This document shows positions 17,845 through 26,675 of a stretch of DNA of 64,000 bases, one piece after another. The first letter of the stretch is position 1. Each line of letters starts with the position of its first letter. Under the pieces are notes generated by a model, which worked only from the letters and a program-made list of their open reading frames with translations, searched no databases and had not been told where the DNA came from. The DNA comes from Microbacterium endophyticum (GTDB taxonomy: Bacteria > Actinomycetota > Actinomycetes > Actinomycetales > Microbacteriaceae), in assembly GCF_011047135.1 (NCBI RefSeq), contig NZ_CP049255.1:1860001-1924000 (forward strand), read 5' to 3'. The translations under genes were made by a program, and so were the position numbers.

Positions 17845-19131
17845 GTGAGCCCCAAGTCTCCGACGAGCGCCGGTGACCGCAGTACCGTGGCACGCCACGG
17901 CAAGCTGAAGTCGCCGCATCCGGTTTCACAATTCTTCGTCGTCATCGCCGTCGCGATGGCGGTTGTGCTCGTGGCAGGTCTCGGTGTTGCGGGTTATACG
18001 GCGTACGACCTGACCAAGAGCTTCACTGCCAACGCGGTTGAGATCGAGGGTCAGGATGCCGTTCCGCCCGACATCGGGGCAATCGAAGGCGGCGTGAATC
18101 TCTTCATCGCGGGTACCGATGCGTGTGAAGAAGAGTTTGCGTATCTGTTCGGTGAGCGCTGCGAGGGAGCTGATTCGTCGGGTGAACTCAACGATGTGAA
18201 TTTGCTCGTACACATTTCGGACGAGCCACGTCGTGTGACGGTCATTTCGTTTCCGCGTGACCTGATGGTCCCGATTCCGTCCTGCACCGACCCCGAAACC
18301 GGTTACACCTCGTCAGCGAAGAGTAAGCAGCAGATCAACTCTGCGTACTCGTACGGTGGGTTGTCCTGTGTTGTCAGCACTATTTCCGAGCTCAGCGGCC
18401 AGGATATTCAGTTCGCCGCCAAAGTGACTTTCGGCGGAGTTATCAATATCACTGACGCCATCGGCGGCGTTGAAGTGTGTGTCGCCAACGGTATTAAAGA
18501 TGTCTACACGGGGCTTGATCTGCCCGCGGGTAATGTCACTCTGCAGGGCTTGGAAGCACTGCAGTTTCTGCGCACCCGTCACGGTGTGGGTGACGGCGGC
18601 GACTTGGGTCGGATCTCCAACCAGCAGCAATACATGTCGCGCCTCGCCCGTAAGCTCGTGAGCGAAGACGTGCTGTCAGATCCGACGACGCTGTTCAAGC
18701 TCGCGACGACCGCTGTCGACAACATCACTCCCAGCGAGAGTCTGACGAACCCGCTCACTCTGGTGCAGATCGCTCTCGCGGTAAAAAACGTGCCGTTTGA
18801 AGACATCGTCTTCGTGCAGTACCCCACCAATACTGATTCGAGCGACAGCAACCGCGTCGTGCCGAACTACGAGGCAGCGGACGCGCTGTGGGCGGCCCTC
18901 GACGCAAACGAGGCGATCGAGCTCACCGGCGAAGTGAGCCAGGGTGACGGCGTAGTTGTCGTCGATCCGACAACGGAGCCCACCGAAGAAACGCCGAGCG
19001 ACACGGCAAGCGAGCCAGCAACGGATGCCTCAGAAACCCCGTCGCCGTCAGAAACATCGGTCGCACTGCCGTCGTCGATCGCGGGCCAGACAGCCGCAGA
19101 AGAGACTTGCTCGAACGGAAACGTGCGCTAG
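17845..19131 (+). CDS. LytR-CpsA-Psr (LCP) family wall-polymer transferase
   Basis: A 428-residue membrane protein that probably transfers lipid-linked glycopolymers onto peptidoglycan at the outer face of the membrane. A short basic N terminus precedes one membrane helix (about residues 30-55) and then the LCP domain: VNLFIAGTDAC, NDVNLLVHI, the VTVISFPRDLMVPIP motif with the pyrophosphate-binding Arg, INSAYSYGG and ALQFLRTRHGVGDGGDLGRISNQQQYM. The C terminus (from about 370) is an acidic Thr/Pro/Ser-rich tail. GTG 17845 has GAGAGG eight bases upstream. The gene lies between the two tRNA-Ser genes. Confidence 0.93.
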   Translation: MSPKSPTSAGDRSTVARHGKLKSPHPVSQFFVVIAVAMAVVLVAGLGVAGYTAYDLTKSFTANAVEIEGQDAVPPDIGAIEGGVNLFIAGTDACEEEFAYLFGERCEGADSSGELNDVNLLVHISDEPRRVTVISFPRDLMVPIPSCTDPETGYTSSAKSKQQINSAYSYGGLSCVVSTISELSGQDIQFAAKVTFGGVINITDAIGGVEVCVANGIKDVYTGLDLPAGNVTLQGLEALQFLRTRHGVGDGGDLGRISNQQQYMSRLARKLVSEDVLSDPTTLFKLATTAVDNITPSESLTNPLTLVQIALAVKNVPFEDIVFVQYPTNTDSSDSNRVVPNYEAADALWAALDANEAIELTGEVSQGDGVVVVDPTTEPTEETPSDTASEPATDASETPSPSETSVALPSSIAGQTAAEETCSNGNVR

Positions 19132-19220
19132 CGAAGGTACTTACAGGCGCCGGTCGATATTGACGGTCGTCATCGGTTAGCATTGAGGCTGCGCGTTCGT
19201 CGTTTCAACGTCGGATGCCT

Positions 19221-19310
19221 GGAGACGTCGCATAGTCCGGCCGAGTGCACCACCCTGCTAAGGTGGAGACCCCTTTAAGGGGTCCGTGGGTTCAAATCCC
19301 ACCGTCTCCG
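19221..19310 (+). tRNA. tRNA-Ser (anticodon GCT)
   Basis: A 90-base cloverleaf with acceptor stem GGAGACG/CGTCTCC and discriminator G. The anticodon stem CCACC/GGTGG holds loop CTGCTAA (anticodon GCT). It has a long variable arm with an ACCCC/GGGGT stem and a GGTTCAAATCC T arm. A transposase remnant begins about 50 bases downstream. Confidence 0.97.
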
Positions 19311-19362
19311 CACTTTGATATCTCAGGACATCGTGGACGGATGAACCCCCGGTTTCGTGGTT

Positions 19363-19712
19363 TCATCCGTTTTTTCGTAGGTAGCCGTGGGCGGGGTTGA
19401 GGGTGAATTCGGTGATGATTTCTCCTGTTTCCCGGGTGCTGATGATGGCTTCGTTGTTGTGGATGAGGCAGATGATCTCGACTCGGGCGTGGGTTCTGCC
19501 GATGCCGAGGTGGAGCATGCGTCCGGAGTGACGGAGGCTGATTTTCCCGTCGTGGTCGATGGTGTCGTAGCGGCCTCCCCCTCGTTCAGCCATCGGCGAT
19601 GCAGCTTGTGCGCGAGCGATTTCGAGACGCGGTAGCGGTCTACGACCTGCCGGAAGGAGAGTTCCTGGATGGTGACGGCTTTGATGAGCACTTCGTACTT
19701 GGCCGCCGTCCA
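19363..19712 (-). pseudogene. IS481-type transposase remnant with internal deletion
   Basis: The N-terminal helix-turn-helix part (YEVLIKAVTIQELSFRQVVD to HRRWLNEG, 19712 to about 19580) is joined directly to the C-terminal part (RYDTIDHDGKISLRHSGRML to YLRKNG, 19577-19363) in a different reading frame. The intact transposase at 49825-51000 has about 260 residues between the matching segments (RIRYDHVGSNGKMSLRRAGRM is its C-terminal counterpart), so the whole DDE catalytic core is missing and the frame has shifted. No terminal inverted repeats were recognised. A longer open frame (19323-19895) covers the junction but is not a coherent protein. Confidence 0.8.
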
Positions 19713-19911
19713 CGATGACCCCAGACATGCGTCCACGATGTCCTGAAACCAGACACCACCGTCACCGCACTTTTTCTGCGCAAGGTTCACAATTCGTGAC
19801 GCCAAAACCCACGGCGCCAGCTCAGACATCGAAAATAGAACGATTATTTGATTTTCGCGTATCGTGTCATGAATCCTGCTGTTCCTCGAGCACATCTCGG
19901 AGCCTCACATC

Positions 19912-22335
19912 ATGACCGCGTATCCGTTCAATGACGACTGGACCTACCGCCAACCCATCGGCCCTTTCGCGGGTGCGTTCGGTGAAGCGAAAGCTAATAC
20001 GGCCGTTCGCCTGCCGCACGACGCACTGCGAGATGAAGAGCGTCGAGCCGATGCGCCGGGTCGAGGTGCGGGCGCCTATTTTCCGCGTGGCGCATTCACT
20101 TACCTCAAAGAGTTTGAGGTGCCACGTGAGTGGGTAGGTCGTCTCGTGCGGCTGGAAATCCAGGGTGCGTTTCGTCGAGCGCAGATCTTCATCAACGAAG
20201 AGTTCGCAGGAAATCGGGCCGACGGATACGCGCGTTTCTTTGTCGACCTCACGCCCTACCTCGTGTTTGGCAAGAAGAACGCTCTTCGTATCGAGGTGCG
20301 CGCAGGTGAAGACTCCCGCTGGTATTCCGGCGCTGGTCTCCACCGTCCGGTCGTGCTGCACGTCGATGAACCGGTGCATGTCGTTCCCGACGGGCTCAGC
20401 ATCAGCACAGTGCGGGTCGAAGACGACCAAGCCGTCGTTGACATCGCGACCACCGTGGCGAACGCCGGTATGACGACCCAGACGGTGCGGGTGCGGACCG
20501 AGATCACGGATGCCGCGGCATCCATCGTCGAAGGCGACAACACTCCGGTCACGCTAGCGCCCGGAGAGAAGTCGATCGTTCGACAACGTTTCTATGTCTC
20601 CGAACCAGAGTTGTGGTCACCGGATCACCCCTCGCTGTACACGGCAGAGGTCTCGATCGAAGGGCGCGAAAGTCGAGTGCGGAGCAGCTTTGGCATCCGC
20701 ACCGTCACCGTCGATCCGCGCAAAGGTCTTCGTATCAACGGTGAGAAGATTCTGCTTCGCGGGGCCTGCGTCCACCACGACAACGGCGCGCTGGGCGCTG
20801 CTGCGATCGGGCGCGCGGAAGAGCGCCGTATCGAGCTCTTGAAGGCCGCTGGATTTAATGCGATCAGAGCGGCGCACAACCCGGTGTCCGTGGGCATGCT
20901 CGACGCGTGCGACCGGGTGGGGATGCTGGTGCTCGATGAGGCGTTCGACATGTGGACGCGTTTCAAGACGCCCTTCGACTATGCGGCCGAGTTTCCACAG
21001 TGGTGGACCGCGGACCTTGAATCGATGGTCGCGAAGGATCGCAACCACCCGAGCGTCATCATGTACTCGATTGGAAATGAGATCGCAGAGGTCGGCACGC
21101 CGCATGGCGCCCGATGGGCCCGACGCCTCGCCGAGCGCGTGCGCGCACTCGACCCGACGCGACCCGTGACGAACGGTGTCAACGCGCTGTTGGCGATCAT
21201 CGACGAGGTTCCAGAGATCGTTGAACAACTGGGTGGTTTGAACGCCGCGATGGCCGACGGCAACGTTTTCAACGCGATCAGTGCAAGCAGCTCCGCAAGC
21301 GATCGCATCGAAGAGTCATCGTCGGTCCTTGACGTGCTGGGCCTCAACTACGCGGAGTCGCGGTACAGCATCGACGCCGAGGCCTTCGTGCACCGCGTGA
21401 TCGTCGGCTCAGAGTCTTTCCCGTCGCAGATCGGTCGGCTGTGGCCGATGATTTGCGCCAACGACAACGTGATCGGCGACTTCTCTTGGACCGGGTGGGA
21501 CTATCTCGGCGAAGTCGGCATCGGGTCTCGCACGTACGCCGGTGACAGCAATGCATCGGGCCGGCTCGAGCGGGAATTCCCGTACCTCACAGCATGGTCG
21601 GGAGACCTCGACATCACCGGGTGGCGCCGCCCAGCCTCGTACTACCGCGAGATTGTCTATGGCCTTCGAAGCGAGCCGTTCATCGCGGTGCGACGTCCGG
21701 AGCACTTCGGCGTCGAGATCGTCAATTCATCGCTGTGGGCCTGGAGCGACTCGGTGTCTTCGTGGACCTGGTCTGGATACGAACAAAAGCCGGTGACCGT
21801 TGAGGTGTACGCCTCGGCCGACGAGGTGGCTCTCCTCCGTGACGGTGACGAGATCGGTCGCGCGCGAGTCGGCGAAGTGCTGCCGATGATGGCTGTGATC
21901 GACACCGTATATCGACCGGGAACCTTGACCGCTCTGGCGTACGAGAACGGCATAGAGGTCGGGCGCACGACGCTGACGACGGCGGGCGAGGCGGTGCTCG
22001 TCGCGCGCGCCGATCGCGCACGACTACGAAACGACGATGCAGACCTTTCCCATGTGGAGATCGAGTTTCGAGACGCCGACGGCAGGCTCGTGACAGATGC
22101 TGACCGCGAGGTTTCGGTCACGGTGTCGGGCGCTGCGGCTCTCGCGGGTATGAGCAGCGCGAACCCTGCGACGACCGAGCGCTTCGACTCGCACACCTGG
22201 CGCACCTTCGACGGGCGCGCCCTCGCAGTCGTGAGACCTAGCGCTATCGGAAATGCCACCGTCACGGTGTCGTCCGAGGGCTATGCCGACGTCGTGCTGA
22301 ACCTTCAGGTGGAAACTGCTGAAGCCGAGCGTTAG
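19912..22335 (+). CDS. GH2 family glycosidase, beta-galactosidase-like
   Basis: An 807-residue enzyme without a signal peptide, so cytoplasmic. It begins with the GH2 sugar-binding jelly roll (FNDDWTYRQ, VRLPHDAL, FINEEFAGNRADGYARFFVDLTPYL arranged across 5-130). An Ig-like domain follows, then the TIM barrel with RGACVHHDNGALGAAAIG, AIRAAHNPVS, the acid/base Glu in YSIGNEIAE and the probable nucleophile Glu in GSESFPS. DUF4982-like and Ig-like C-terminal modules complete it. This layout fits beta-galactosidases acting on imported galactosides, consistent with the galactanase genes in the window. Alternatives within GH2 (arabinosidase, glucuronidase) cannot be excluded. Its stop overlaps the convergent TetR gene by four bases. 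Confidence 0.87.
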   Translation: MTAYPFNDDWTYRQPIGPFAGAFGEAKANTAVRLPHDALRDEERRADAPGRGAGAYFPRGAFTYLKEFEVPREWVGRLVRLEIQGAFRRAQIFINEEFAGNRADGYARFFVDLTPYLVFGKKNALRIEVRAGEDSRWYSGAGLHRPVVLHVDEPVHVVPDGLSISTVRVEDDQAVVDIATTVANAGMTTQTVRVRTEITDAAASIVEGDNTPVTLAPGEKSIVRQRFYVSEPELWSPDHPSLYTAEVSIEGRESRVRSSFGIRTVTVDPRKGLRINGEKILLRGACVHHDNGALGAAAIGRAEERRIELLKAAGFNAIRAAHNPVSVGMLDACDRVGMLVLDEAFDMWTRFKTPFDYAAEFPQWWTADLESMVAKDRNHPSVIMYSIGNEIAEVGTPHGARWARRLAERVRALDPTRPVTNGVNALLAIIDEVPEIVEQLGGLNAAMADGNVFNAISASSSASDRIEESSSVLDVLGLNYAESRYSIDAEAFVHRVIVGSESFPSQIGRLWPMICANDNVIGDFSWTGWDYLGEVGIGSRTYAGDSNASGRLEREFPYLTAWSGDLDITGWRRPASYYREIVYGLRSEPFIAVRRPEHFGVEIVNSSLWAWSDSVSSWTWSGYEQKPVTVEVYASADEVALLRDGDEIGRARVGEVLPMMAVIDTVYRPGTLTALAYENGIEVGRTTLTTAGEAVLVARADRARLRNDDADLSHVEIEFRDADGRLVTDADREVSVTVSGAAALAGMSSANPATTERFDSHTWRTFDGRALAVVRPSAIGNATVTVSSEGYADVVLNLQVETAEAER

Positions 22336-22961
22336 ATCTCGGCGAGCGTGATCATGCTGAGATGGCGCCGAAGATGGGCGACGACGTCGACAGCGTCGGG
22401 ATCGATCATCCACTGCATCTGGATGCCATCCCAGAGCCCCAGCGTGGACGCCGCAGCGTACTCAGCTGTGATTCCGGGGGCGAGCAGACCGGCTGCCTCC
22501 AGACGTGCGAAGGCCCTTCGGAACTGCTCTCTGACGCGCTCATACCGAGCGACGAAGTATTCGTGCGTCGGATGTCCCGGTGTCGCTGATTCGGCAGCAA
22601 GCAGCGTATATAGCCCGATAATTCCAGGGACGTCCTGATTGTTTTGAGCGATGAGGAGAAAGGCTTTGGGAAGATCTGCAGGATCGGCGGCAGCGCCGAC
22701 CGCGGTGCCAGCTACTTCGTCGGAGACTTTGTCGCGCTCATCGAGCACTGCTTGAAGAAGCGCATCCTTCGTAGGGAAATAGTGAAGGAGCGACGTCGGA
22801 TTCATGCCGACGACCGCGGCGATTTCTTTCAGTGATCCTGCTCGGTATCCATTGACGCCGAAAACCTGTGTCGCCGCAGCGAGAATCTCGCGGCGACGCC
22901 CATCAGACTTTGCGTAGGGGCCACGCCGTTTCCGTGGAGAAGTCGTGCTGTTTTCGACCAT
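22332..22961 (-). CDS. TetR-family transcriptional regulator
   Basis: A 209-residue repressor-type regulator. A basic N-terminal arm (SPRKRRGPYAKSDGRR) leads into the TetR helix-turn-helix: REILAAATQVFGVNGYRAGS then LKEIAAVVGMNPTSLLHYFPTKDALLQAVL. The C-terminal ligand-binding half has the Trp-containing LGLWDGIQMQWMIDPDA seen in regulators next to sugar genes. ATG 22961 is preferred: TACTCT (22971-22976, minus strand) lies nine bases upstream. ATG 22967 is the alternative. It is convergent with the GH2 gene and divergent from the PatB-like gene, either of which may be its target. Confidence 0.9.
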   Translation of the reverse strand: MVENSTTSPRKRRGPYAKSDGRRREILAAATQVFGVNGYRAGSLKEIAAVVGMNPTSLLHYFPTKDALLQAVLDERDKVSDEVAGTAVGAAADPADLPKAFLLIAQNNQDVPGIIGLYTLLAAESATPGHPTHEYFVARYERVREQFRRAFARLEAAGLLAPGITAEYAAASTLGLWDGIQMQWMIDPDAVDVVAHLRRHLSMITLAEI

Positions 22962-23017
22962 GCTCATTTGAGAGTACCGCGACCCGCGCAGCACGCTTCC
23001 TACGCGAGAATCGAGTT

Positions 23018-24181
23018 ATGCCAACTCCAGATTTTGACGCCATCACCGAGTCTGAACTCAGAGCCAACGGAAGTATGAAATGGACGATGTTTCCCGACTC
23101 CATTGGCGCCTTCGTCGCCGAGATGGATTTCGGCATGGCGCCGGCGGTGGGGAGTGCAGTCAAAGACGCGATTGTTCGTGGCGTCACCGGCTACCTTCCC
23201 GCGCAGCTTGCGAACGAGCTTTCCGCGGCGACGGCCTCTTGGTACAAGAGTCACTACGGCTGGAGTGTTCCGGCCGACCGGGTGCATCACGTTCCCGACG
23301 TGATTGCAGCATTCGAGCTTGCTATCAAGAATTTCACGGAGCCTGGCTCCGCGGTGATCGTTCCGACGCCGGCTTACATGCCCTTTTTGCTGGTACCTCC
23401 GATGCTCGGACGCGAAGTGATCGAAGTGCCGAGCATCAGCGTCGACGGGCGCATGGTCATGGATCTCGAAGGAATTGCGCGGGCCTTCGATGACGGCGCG
23501 GGGCTCCTCGTTCTCTGCAACCCGCACAACCCCCTCGGCACGGTTTTCACGCGTGACGAACTGCTCGCCACCTCCGCCGTCGTGCATGACAAGGGTGGTC
23601 GGGTGTTCTCAGACGAGATTCACGCGCCGCTTGTGTACGCTGGCGCGCACCACGTGCCATACGCATCCGTCTCAGCGGATGCCGCAGCGCACACGCTGAC
23701 GGCCGCTTCAGCCTCTAAAGCGTGGAACCTTGCGGGGTTGAAATGTGCGCAGGTGATCCTGTCGAATGACGCTGATGCCGCAGTGTGGGAAGAGCTCGGC
23801 TTCTGGGCAGGGCACGGCACCTCGACGCTGGGGGTCCTGGCCAACACTGCCGCGTACTCCGCCGGCGGAGAATGGCTCGACACTGTCGTTGCCTACCTCG
23901 ACGGCAACCGCACGCTTCTCGCTGAGTTGGTCGCAGAGCACCTGCCGCGAGCGAAAATGACACTGCCGGAGGGTACCTATATCGCGCTGATCGATTTTCG
24001 CGACTACGGTCTGGAGGGCGATCTCGGGGAGTGGTTCCGAGAGAACGCGCAGGTGGCGATGACCGACGGAGCATCGTGCGGCCAAGCCGCGATCGGGCAC
24101 ACGCGCTTTGTCTTCGCACTTCCGCGCCCGCTGATGCGTCAGGCCATCGAGCAGATGGGCGCCGCGCTCAAGAAATACTGA
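23018..24181 (+). CDS. PatB/MalY-type PLP-dependent C-S lyase (cystathionine beta-lyase-like)
   Basis: A 387-residue fold-type I PLP enzyme. The Lys234 in SASKAWNLAGLKCAQ is the expected PLP Schiff base. CNPHNPLGTVF, SDEIHAPLVY and the final RFVFALPRP arginine complete the aminotransferase-like active site. The start MPTPDFDAI and the EMDFGMAPAV segment are characteristic of the MalY/PatB group, which releases homocysteine, pyruvate and ammonia from cystathionine or cleaves other cysteine conjugates. ATG 23018 is chosen as the conserved start. A transsulfuration pair lies 4-7 kb downstream. Its 3' end overlaps the convergent transglutaminase-like gene by 14 bases. Confidence 0.9.
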   Translation: MPTPDFDAITESELRANGSMKWTMFPDSIGAFVAEMDFGMAPAVGSAVKDAIVRGVTGYLPAQLANELSAATASWYKSHYGWSVPADRVHHVPDVIAAFELAIKNFTEPGSAVIVPTPAYMPFLLVPPMLGREVIEVPSISVDGRMVMDLEGIARAFDDGAGLLVLCNPHNPLGTVFTRDELLATSAVVHDKGGRVFSDEIHAPLVYAGAHHVPYASVSADAAAHTLTAASASKAWNLAGLKCAQVILSNDADAAVWEELGFWAGHGTSTLGVLANTAAYSAGGEWLDTVVAYLDGNRTLLAELVAEHLPRAKMTLPEGTYIALIDFRDYGLEGDLGEWFRENAQVAMTDGASCGQAAIGHTRFVFALPRPLMRQAIEQMGAALKKY

Positions 24182-24965
24182 CGGTGTGACTCAGATCGTC
24201 CATCGGTAGCGAATCTGCAACAGCGGTGACTTCCACGCTGACGAGATCGGCGCGTCCAGAGATCACGTTGAGAAACGCCGTGTCGGCGGCATCCCTGCCG
24301 GTTGCTATGCGCACGAGGCTCGAGCGGGGTGCGAGGGTGGTCGCGTCAACGACGCACCATTTCCCCTCAACCCATGCCTCAGCGACGGCGTGAAAATCCA
24401 TGGGACTGAGACCTGGCGCGTATACCGCGACGAGCCGTGCCGGTACCCCGAGCGAACGCAAGAGCGCGACGCACAGGTGAGAGTAGTCACGGCACACGCC
24501 TTTGCGGGCAAGCAGCGTGCGGACCGCGCCGTCCGTGGGAAGCGACGAGCCGGACACGTACGCGAGGCGTGTGCCCACCCACGATGAGACCGCGGTGAGA
24601 AGCTCTCGGTGGTCGGAAATCCCCGAGAACTCAGCGGCAGCAGTGGGCGCGAGGGCATCTGACTCCGAGTAGCGGCTCGGCCGAACATATGTGAGCAGGT
24701 CGGTATCGCTCGCGGCAGCGGGCTCGCCTGAGCCTTCGATGATCGCACTGTAGTCGACGACGAGTTCGCCGATGCCGGCGAGCACGCGGTGCAGGCGAGT
24801 CTCGTGAGCGTCGCTGAGCTCTGTGACCGGAAGCGCGCTTCCGTCAAGCGTTGCGATGAATGCTTCGCTCTTGGGAGTGGAATGACCCGACACCGCGATG
24901 GTGAAAACGAGATCGGCGGGGGCGGTGATCGACAAGACGATACGGCTTGAGACTTCCCTCTTCAT
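24168..24965 (-). CDS. Transglutaminase-like domain protein
   Basis: A 265-residue protein. The N-terminal half (about 1-115) is a beta-rich domain seen before bacterial transglutaminase cores. The core carries the catalytic Cys in KGVCRDYSHLCVALLRSLG, the His in DFHAVAEAWVEG and the Asp in VVDAT, the Cys-His-Asp triad of papain-like transglutaminase/protease folds. No signal peptide or membrane helix is visible, so it is probably cytoplasmic. It differs from the second transglutaminase at 54243, which sits beside an ATP-grasp gene; this one has no such partner. Substrate unknown. Confidence 0.87.
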   Translation of the reverse strand: MKREVSSRIVLSITAPADLVFTIAVSGHSTPKSEAFIATLDGSALPVTELSDAHETRLHRVLAGIGELVVDYSAIIEGSGEPAAASDTDLLTYVRPSRYSESDALAPTAAAEFSGISDHRELLTAVSSWVGTRLAYVSGSSLPTDGAVRTLLARKGVCRDYSHLCVALLRSLGVPARLVAVYAPGLSPMDFHAVAEAWVEGKWCVVDATTLAPRSSLVRIATGRDAADTAFLNVISGRADLVSVEVTAVADSLPMDDLSHTVSIS

Positions 24966-25013
24966 GCGCTCATCATGTCAGAGGAGCGTGGTTCACGTCT
25001 GCTGTCGCAGATA

Positions 25014-25346
25014 TCAGCGAAGCGGCGGATAGCTCGGAATCCGATTCGGCTTTGAGTGCCCCGGTGTTCGCTCAGACCATTCACGCAGCTCCGCGAGCAC
25101 ATCGTCCAGTGTGAGGTAACGAGTGCCCAAAGGTACGCGTGAACACCACGACACGATCACCGAATCTTCGTCAGCGATCTCGGTGATGTACGCGAGAACG
25201 TCGTTGTCGATGTTCGATCGTCGGTCCAACAGCGTCCACTGTCGGTCATCAACTCGCTCTAGAACGAATCGTTCGTCGTCGTCACTTCCGGCTCGTCGCC
25301 AGTTGTTGCCACGGAACGTATCGTATGTCGTGCCGCCGCCTGCCAT
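25014..25346 (-). CDS. Hypothetical protein, 110 residues
   Basis: I do not recognise this protein. From ATG 25346 it reads MAGGGTTYDTFRGNNWRRAG, then DERFVLERVDDRQWTLLDRR and a C-terminal half with DVLAYITEIADEDSVIVSWC and YLTLDDVLAELREW. It is soluble, acidic and has no known motif. The start is chosen because AAAGGGG lies about nine bases upstream; ATG 25355 is also possible. The frame stays open to 25595, but the added N terminus is Arg/Ser-rich and looks non-coding. Confidence 0.6.
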   Translation of the reverse strand: MAGGGTTYDTFRGNNWRRAGSDDDERFVLERVDDRQWTLLDRRSNIDNDVLAYITEIADEDSVIVSWCSRVPLGTRYLTLDDVLAELREWSERTPGHSKPNRIPSYPPLR

Positions 25347-25642
25347 CTCGATCATCCCCTTTGATTCCGGGCCCCATCCCATTTGCGCAACTCTTCGCCG
25401 TTTTTTCGTTCGGCGATAGGGCATTGACTTACCGCGGCGACGTGCTACTCGACCCGTTCTCGATGATGTTCGCCCGCAGCTCAGCACTGTCTTGGACCGG
25501 GTGCCCGTCGGGGATGCCGAAAACGGCAATTCCTTTCGACGCAAAACAAGAGAACGAGTGCGGCGTGAAAGCCCTACGTCTTCGTGAAGCTCCACGACGG
25601 TGAATCCCGCGAGCTCGCCTGTTACGCGGTACCGTCGCAGTC
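25347..25642. other. 296-bp gap without a recognisable gene
   Basis: Both strands have short open frames with Arg/Ser-rich, low-quality translations. Nothing matching a known family was seen. The right end holds the -10 box TACCGT (25630-25635) of the following MarR gene. It may contain a decayed gene. Confidence 0.5.
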
Positions 25643-26134
25643 ATGACGGAGAGTTCAGGGCATCGTGACGACGACGTTGATCTGCTCATCGATGTGTGGT
25701 CGCGCCTGCTCCCCGACGTAGACCTCACGCCGCTCGACGTCATGTCGCGGTTGCGTCGCGCATCCCACCGACTTGCGGTTTTGCGAGCGCGTGCTTTTGC
25801 ATCGGCAGAGCTCCGCTCGTGGGAGTTCGACGTGTTGGCGGCGCTTCGGCGCGACGAGCACGGTGAACTGAGTCCGTCGCAGCTCATCGAAGCCACGATG
25901 ATCGGAAGCGCGGCAATGACGACGCGACTAGACAAGCTCTCTGGCCGAGGTCTCATCGTTCGACGGCCGAGTCCTCGAGATGGCAGGGGAGTGCTTGTCA
26001 CCATAACGACCGAGGGCGCAGATCGTGTTGACGGCGCGATGCGGGAGCTCGCAAGAACAGAGGCCGAAGCGCTCTCGGGAGTGAGCCGATCTGACCAAGC
26101 GACGCTGGCGCGAGTTCTTCGAATGCTGAGCTAG
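25643..26134 (+). CDS. MarR-family transcriptional regulator
   Basis: A 163-residue winged-helix regulator. It has an N-terminal dimerisation helix (LLIDVWSRLLPDVDL), the helix-turn-helix ELSPSQLIEATMIGSAAMTTRLDKLSGRGLI, and the wing with the conserved Asp-Gly-Arg turn (RRPSPRDGRGVLVTITTEG). TACCGT at 25630-25635 lies seven bases before ATG 25643 with no ribosome site, so a leaderless transcript is likely. The next gene downstream is another MarR protein, not a close copy. The ligand and targets are unknown. Confidence 0.9.
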   Translation: MTESSGHRDDDVDLLIDVWSRLLPDVDLTPLDVMSRLRRASHRLAVLRARAFASAELRSWEFDVLAALRRDEHGELSPSQLIEATMIGSAAMTTRLDKLSGRGLIVRRPSPRDGRGVLVTITTEGADRVDGAMRELARTEAEALSGVSRSDQATLARVLRMLS

Positions 26135-26156
26135 CTCATCTTCGAATCGGCCAAAC

Positions 26157-26175
26157 TAGTCAGGCAGCCTAACTA
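26157..26175. promoter_or_regulatory. Near-perfect 19-bp palindrome overlapping a TATAAT -10 box
   Basis: TAGTCAGGCAGCCTAACTA has nine-base arms around a single central base with one mismatch. Its right end overlaps the consensus -10 box TATAAT at 26174-26179, upstream of the MarR gene at 26220. The position fits a self-repression operator. Confidence 0.7.
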
Positions 26176-26219
26176 TAATGGGCAGCGGACGAGCTCAGAC
26201 TTAACCAGATCGAGGCGAT

Positions 26220-26675
26220 ATGACCACGACAGATGACATGACCGCGTTGGATGCCGCAGCGCGCGCGGTCGAGCGGCTGCGGCTGTCCGAGTCGCGATTG
26301 GCTCGCCGCAGGCAAACCGATTGCGGACCCAGCGAGAACGCGCGTGCCGCAATGCGATTCGTGCTGGAACGCACTGACGCGGGCGAGGAAGTCACTCCGA
26401 CGTCGATTGCCGAGTTCCTTGGCGTTTCGACGGCGTCGGTCACCGGGATGCTGGACCGGTTGCATGCAGGCCGGATGGTTGCTTTTGCGCCGAATCCGCG
26501 TGATAGGCGTAGCAAGCTGGTGGTTCCGTTCGATCGCGGGGCTGACCCCGACGACATCGACCCGTTGACGGCTCAGATTCGCAAAATGGCGAGGTTGCTC
26601 TCCGATTCGGAAGCGAAAAAGGTCTCTCAGTTTCTCACTGAGGTGGCCGATGCCGTCGACCGCGAGTGCACCTAG
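26220..26675 (+). CDS. MarR-family transcriptional regulator beside DUF7882 genes
   Basis: A 151-residue winged-helix protein. Helix-turn-helix: EEVTPTSIAEFLGVSTASVTGMLDRLHAGR, then the wing with PNPRDRRSKLVVPF containing the conserved Asp-Arg-Arg turn. The C terminus is a dimerisation helix pair. The promoter has a consensus TATAAT box overlapped by a 19-bp palindrome. Its stop overlaps that of the convergent DUF7882 gene by four bases. TTAACTA-type sequence also occurs upstream of both DUF7882 genes, so this protein is the natural candidate to control that cluster (inference). Confidence 0.88.
   Translation: MTTTDDMTALDAAARAVERLRLSESRLARRRQTDCGPSENARAAMRFVLERTDAGEEVTPTSIAEFLGVSTASVTGMLDRLHAGRMVAFAPNPRDRRSKLVVPFDRGADPDDIDPLTAQIRKMARLLSDSEAKKVSQFLTEVADAVDRECT

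Noticed and set aside
19323..19895. A 190-residue open frame as an intact gene
   Set aside because: Only its middle part resembles a transposase N terminus; after the junction it reads low-complexity Ser/Thr while the real transposase C terminus continues in another frame.
25429..26004. A 191-residue open frame on the minus strand across the MarR gene
   Set aside because: It is antisense to the MarR gene for most of its length, and its translation is Ser/Arg-rich.
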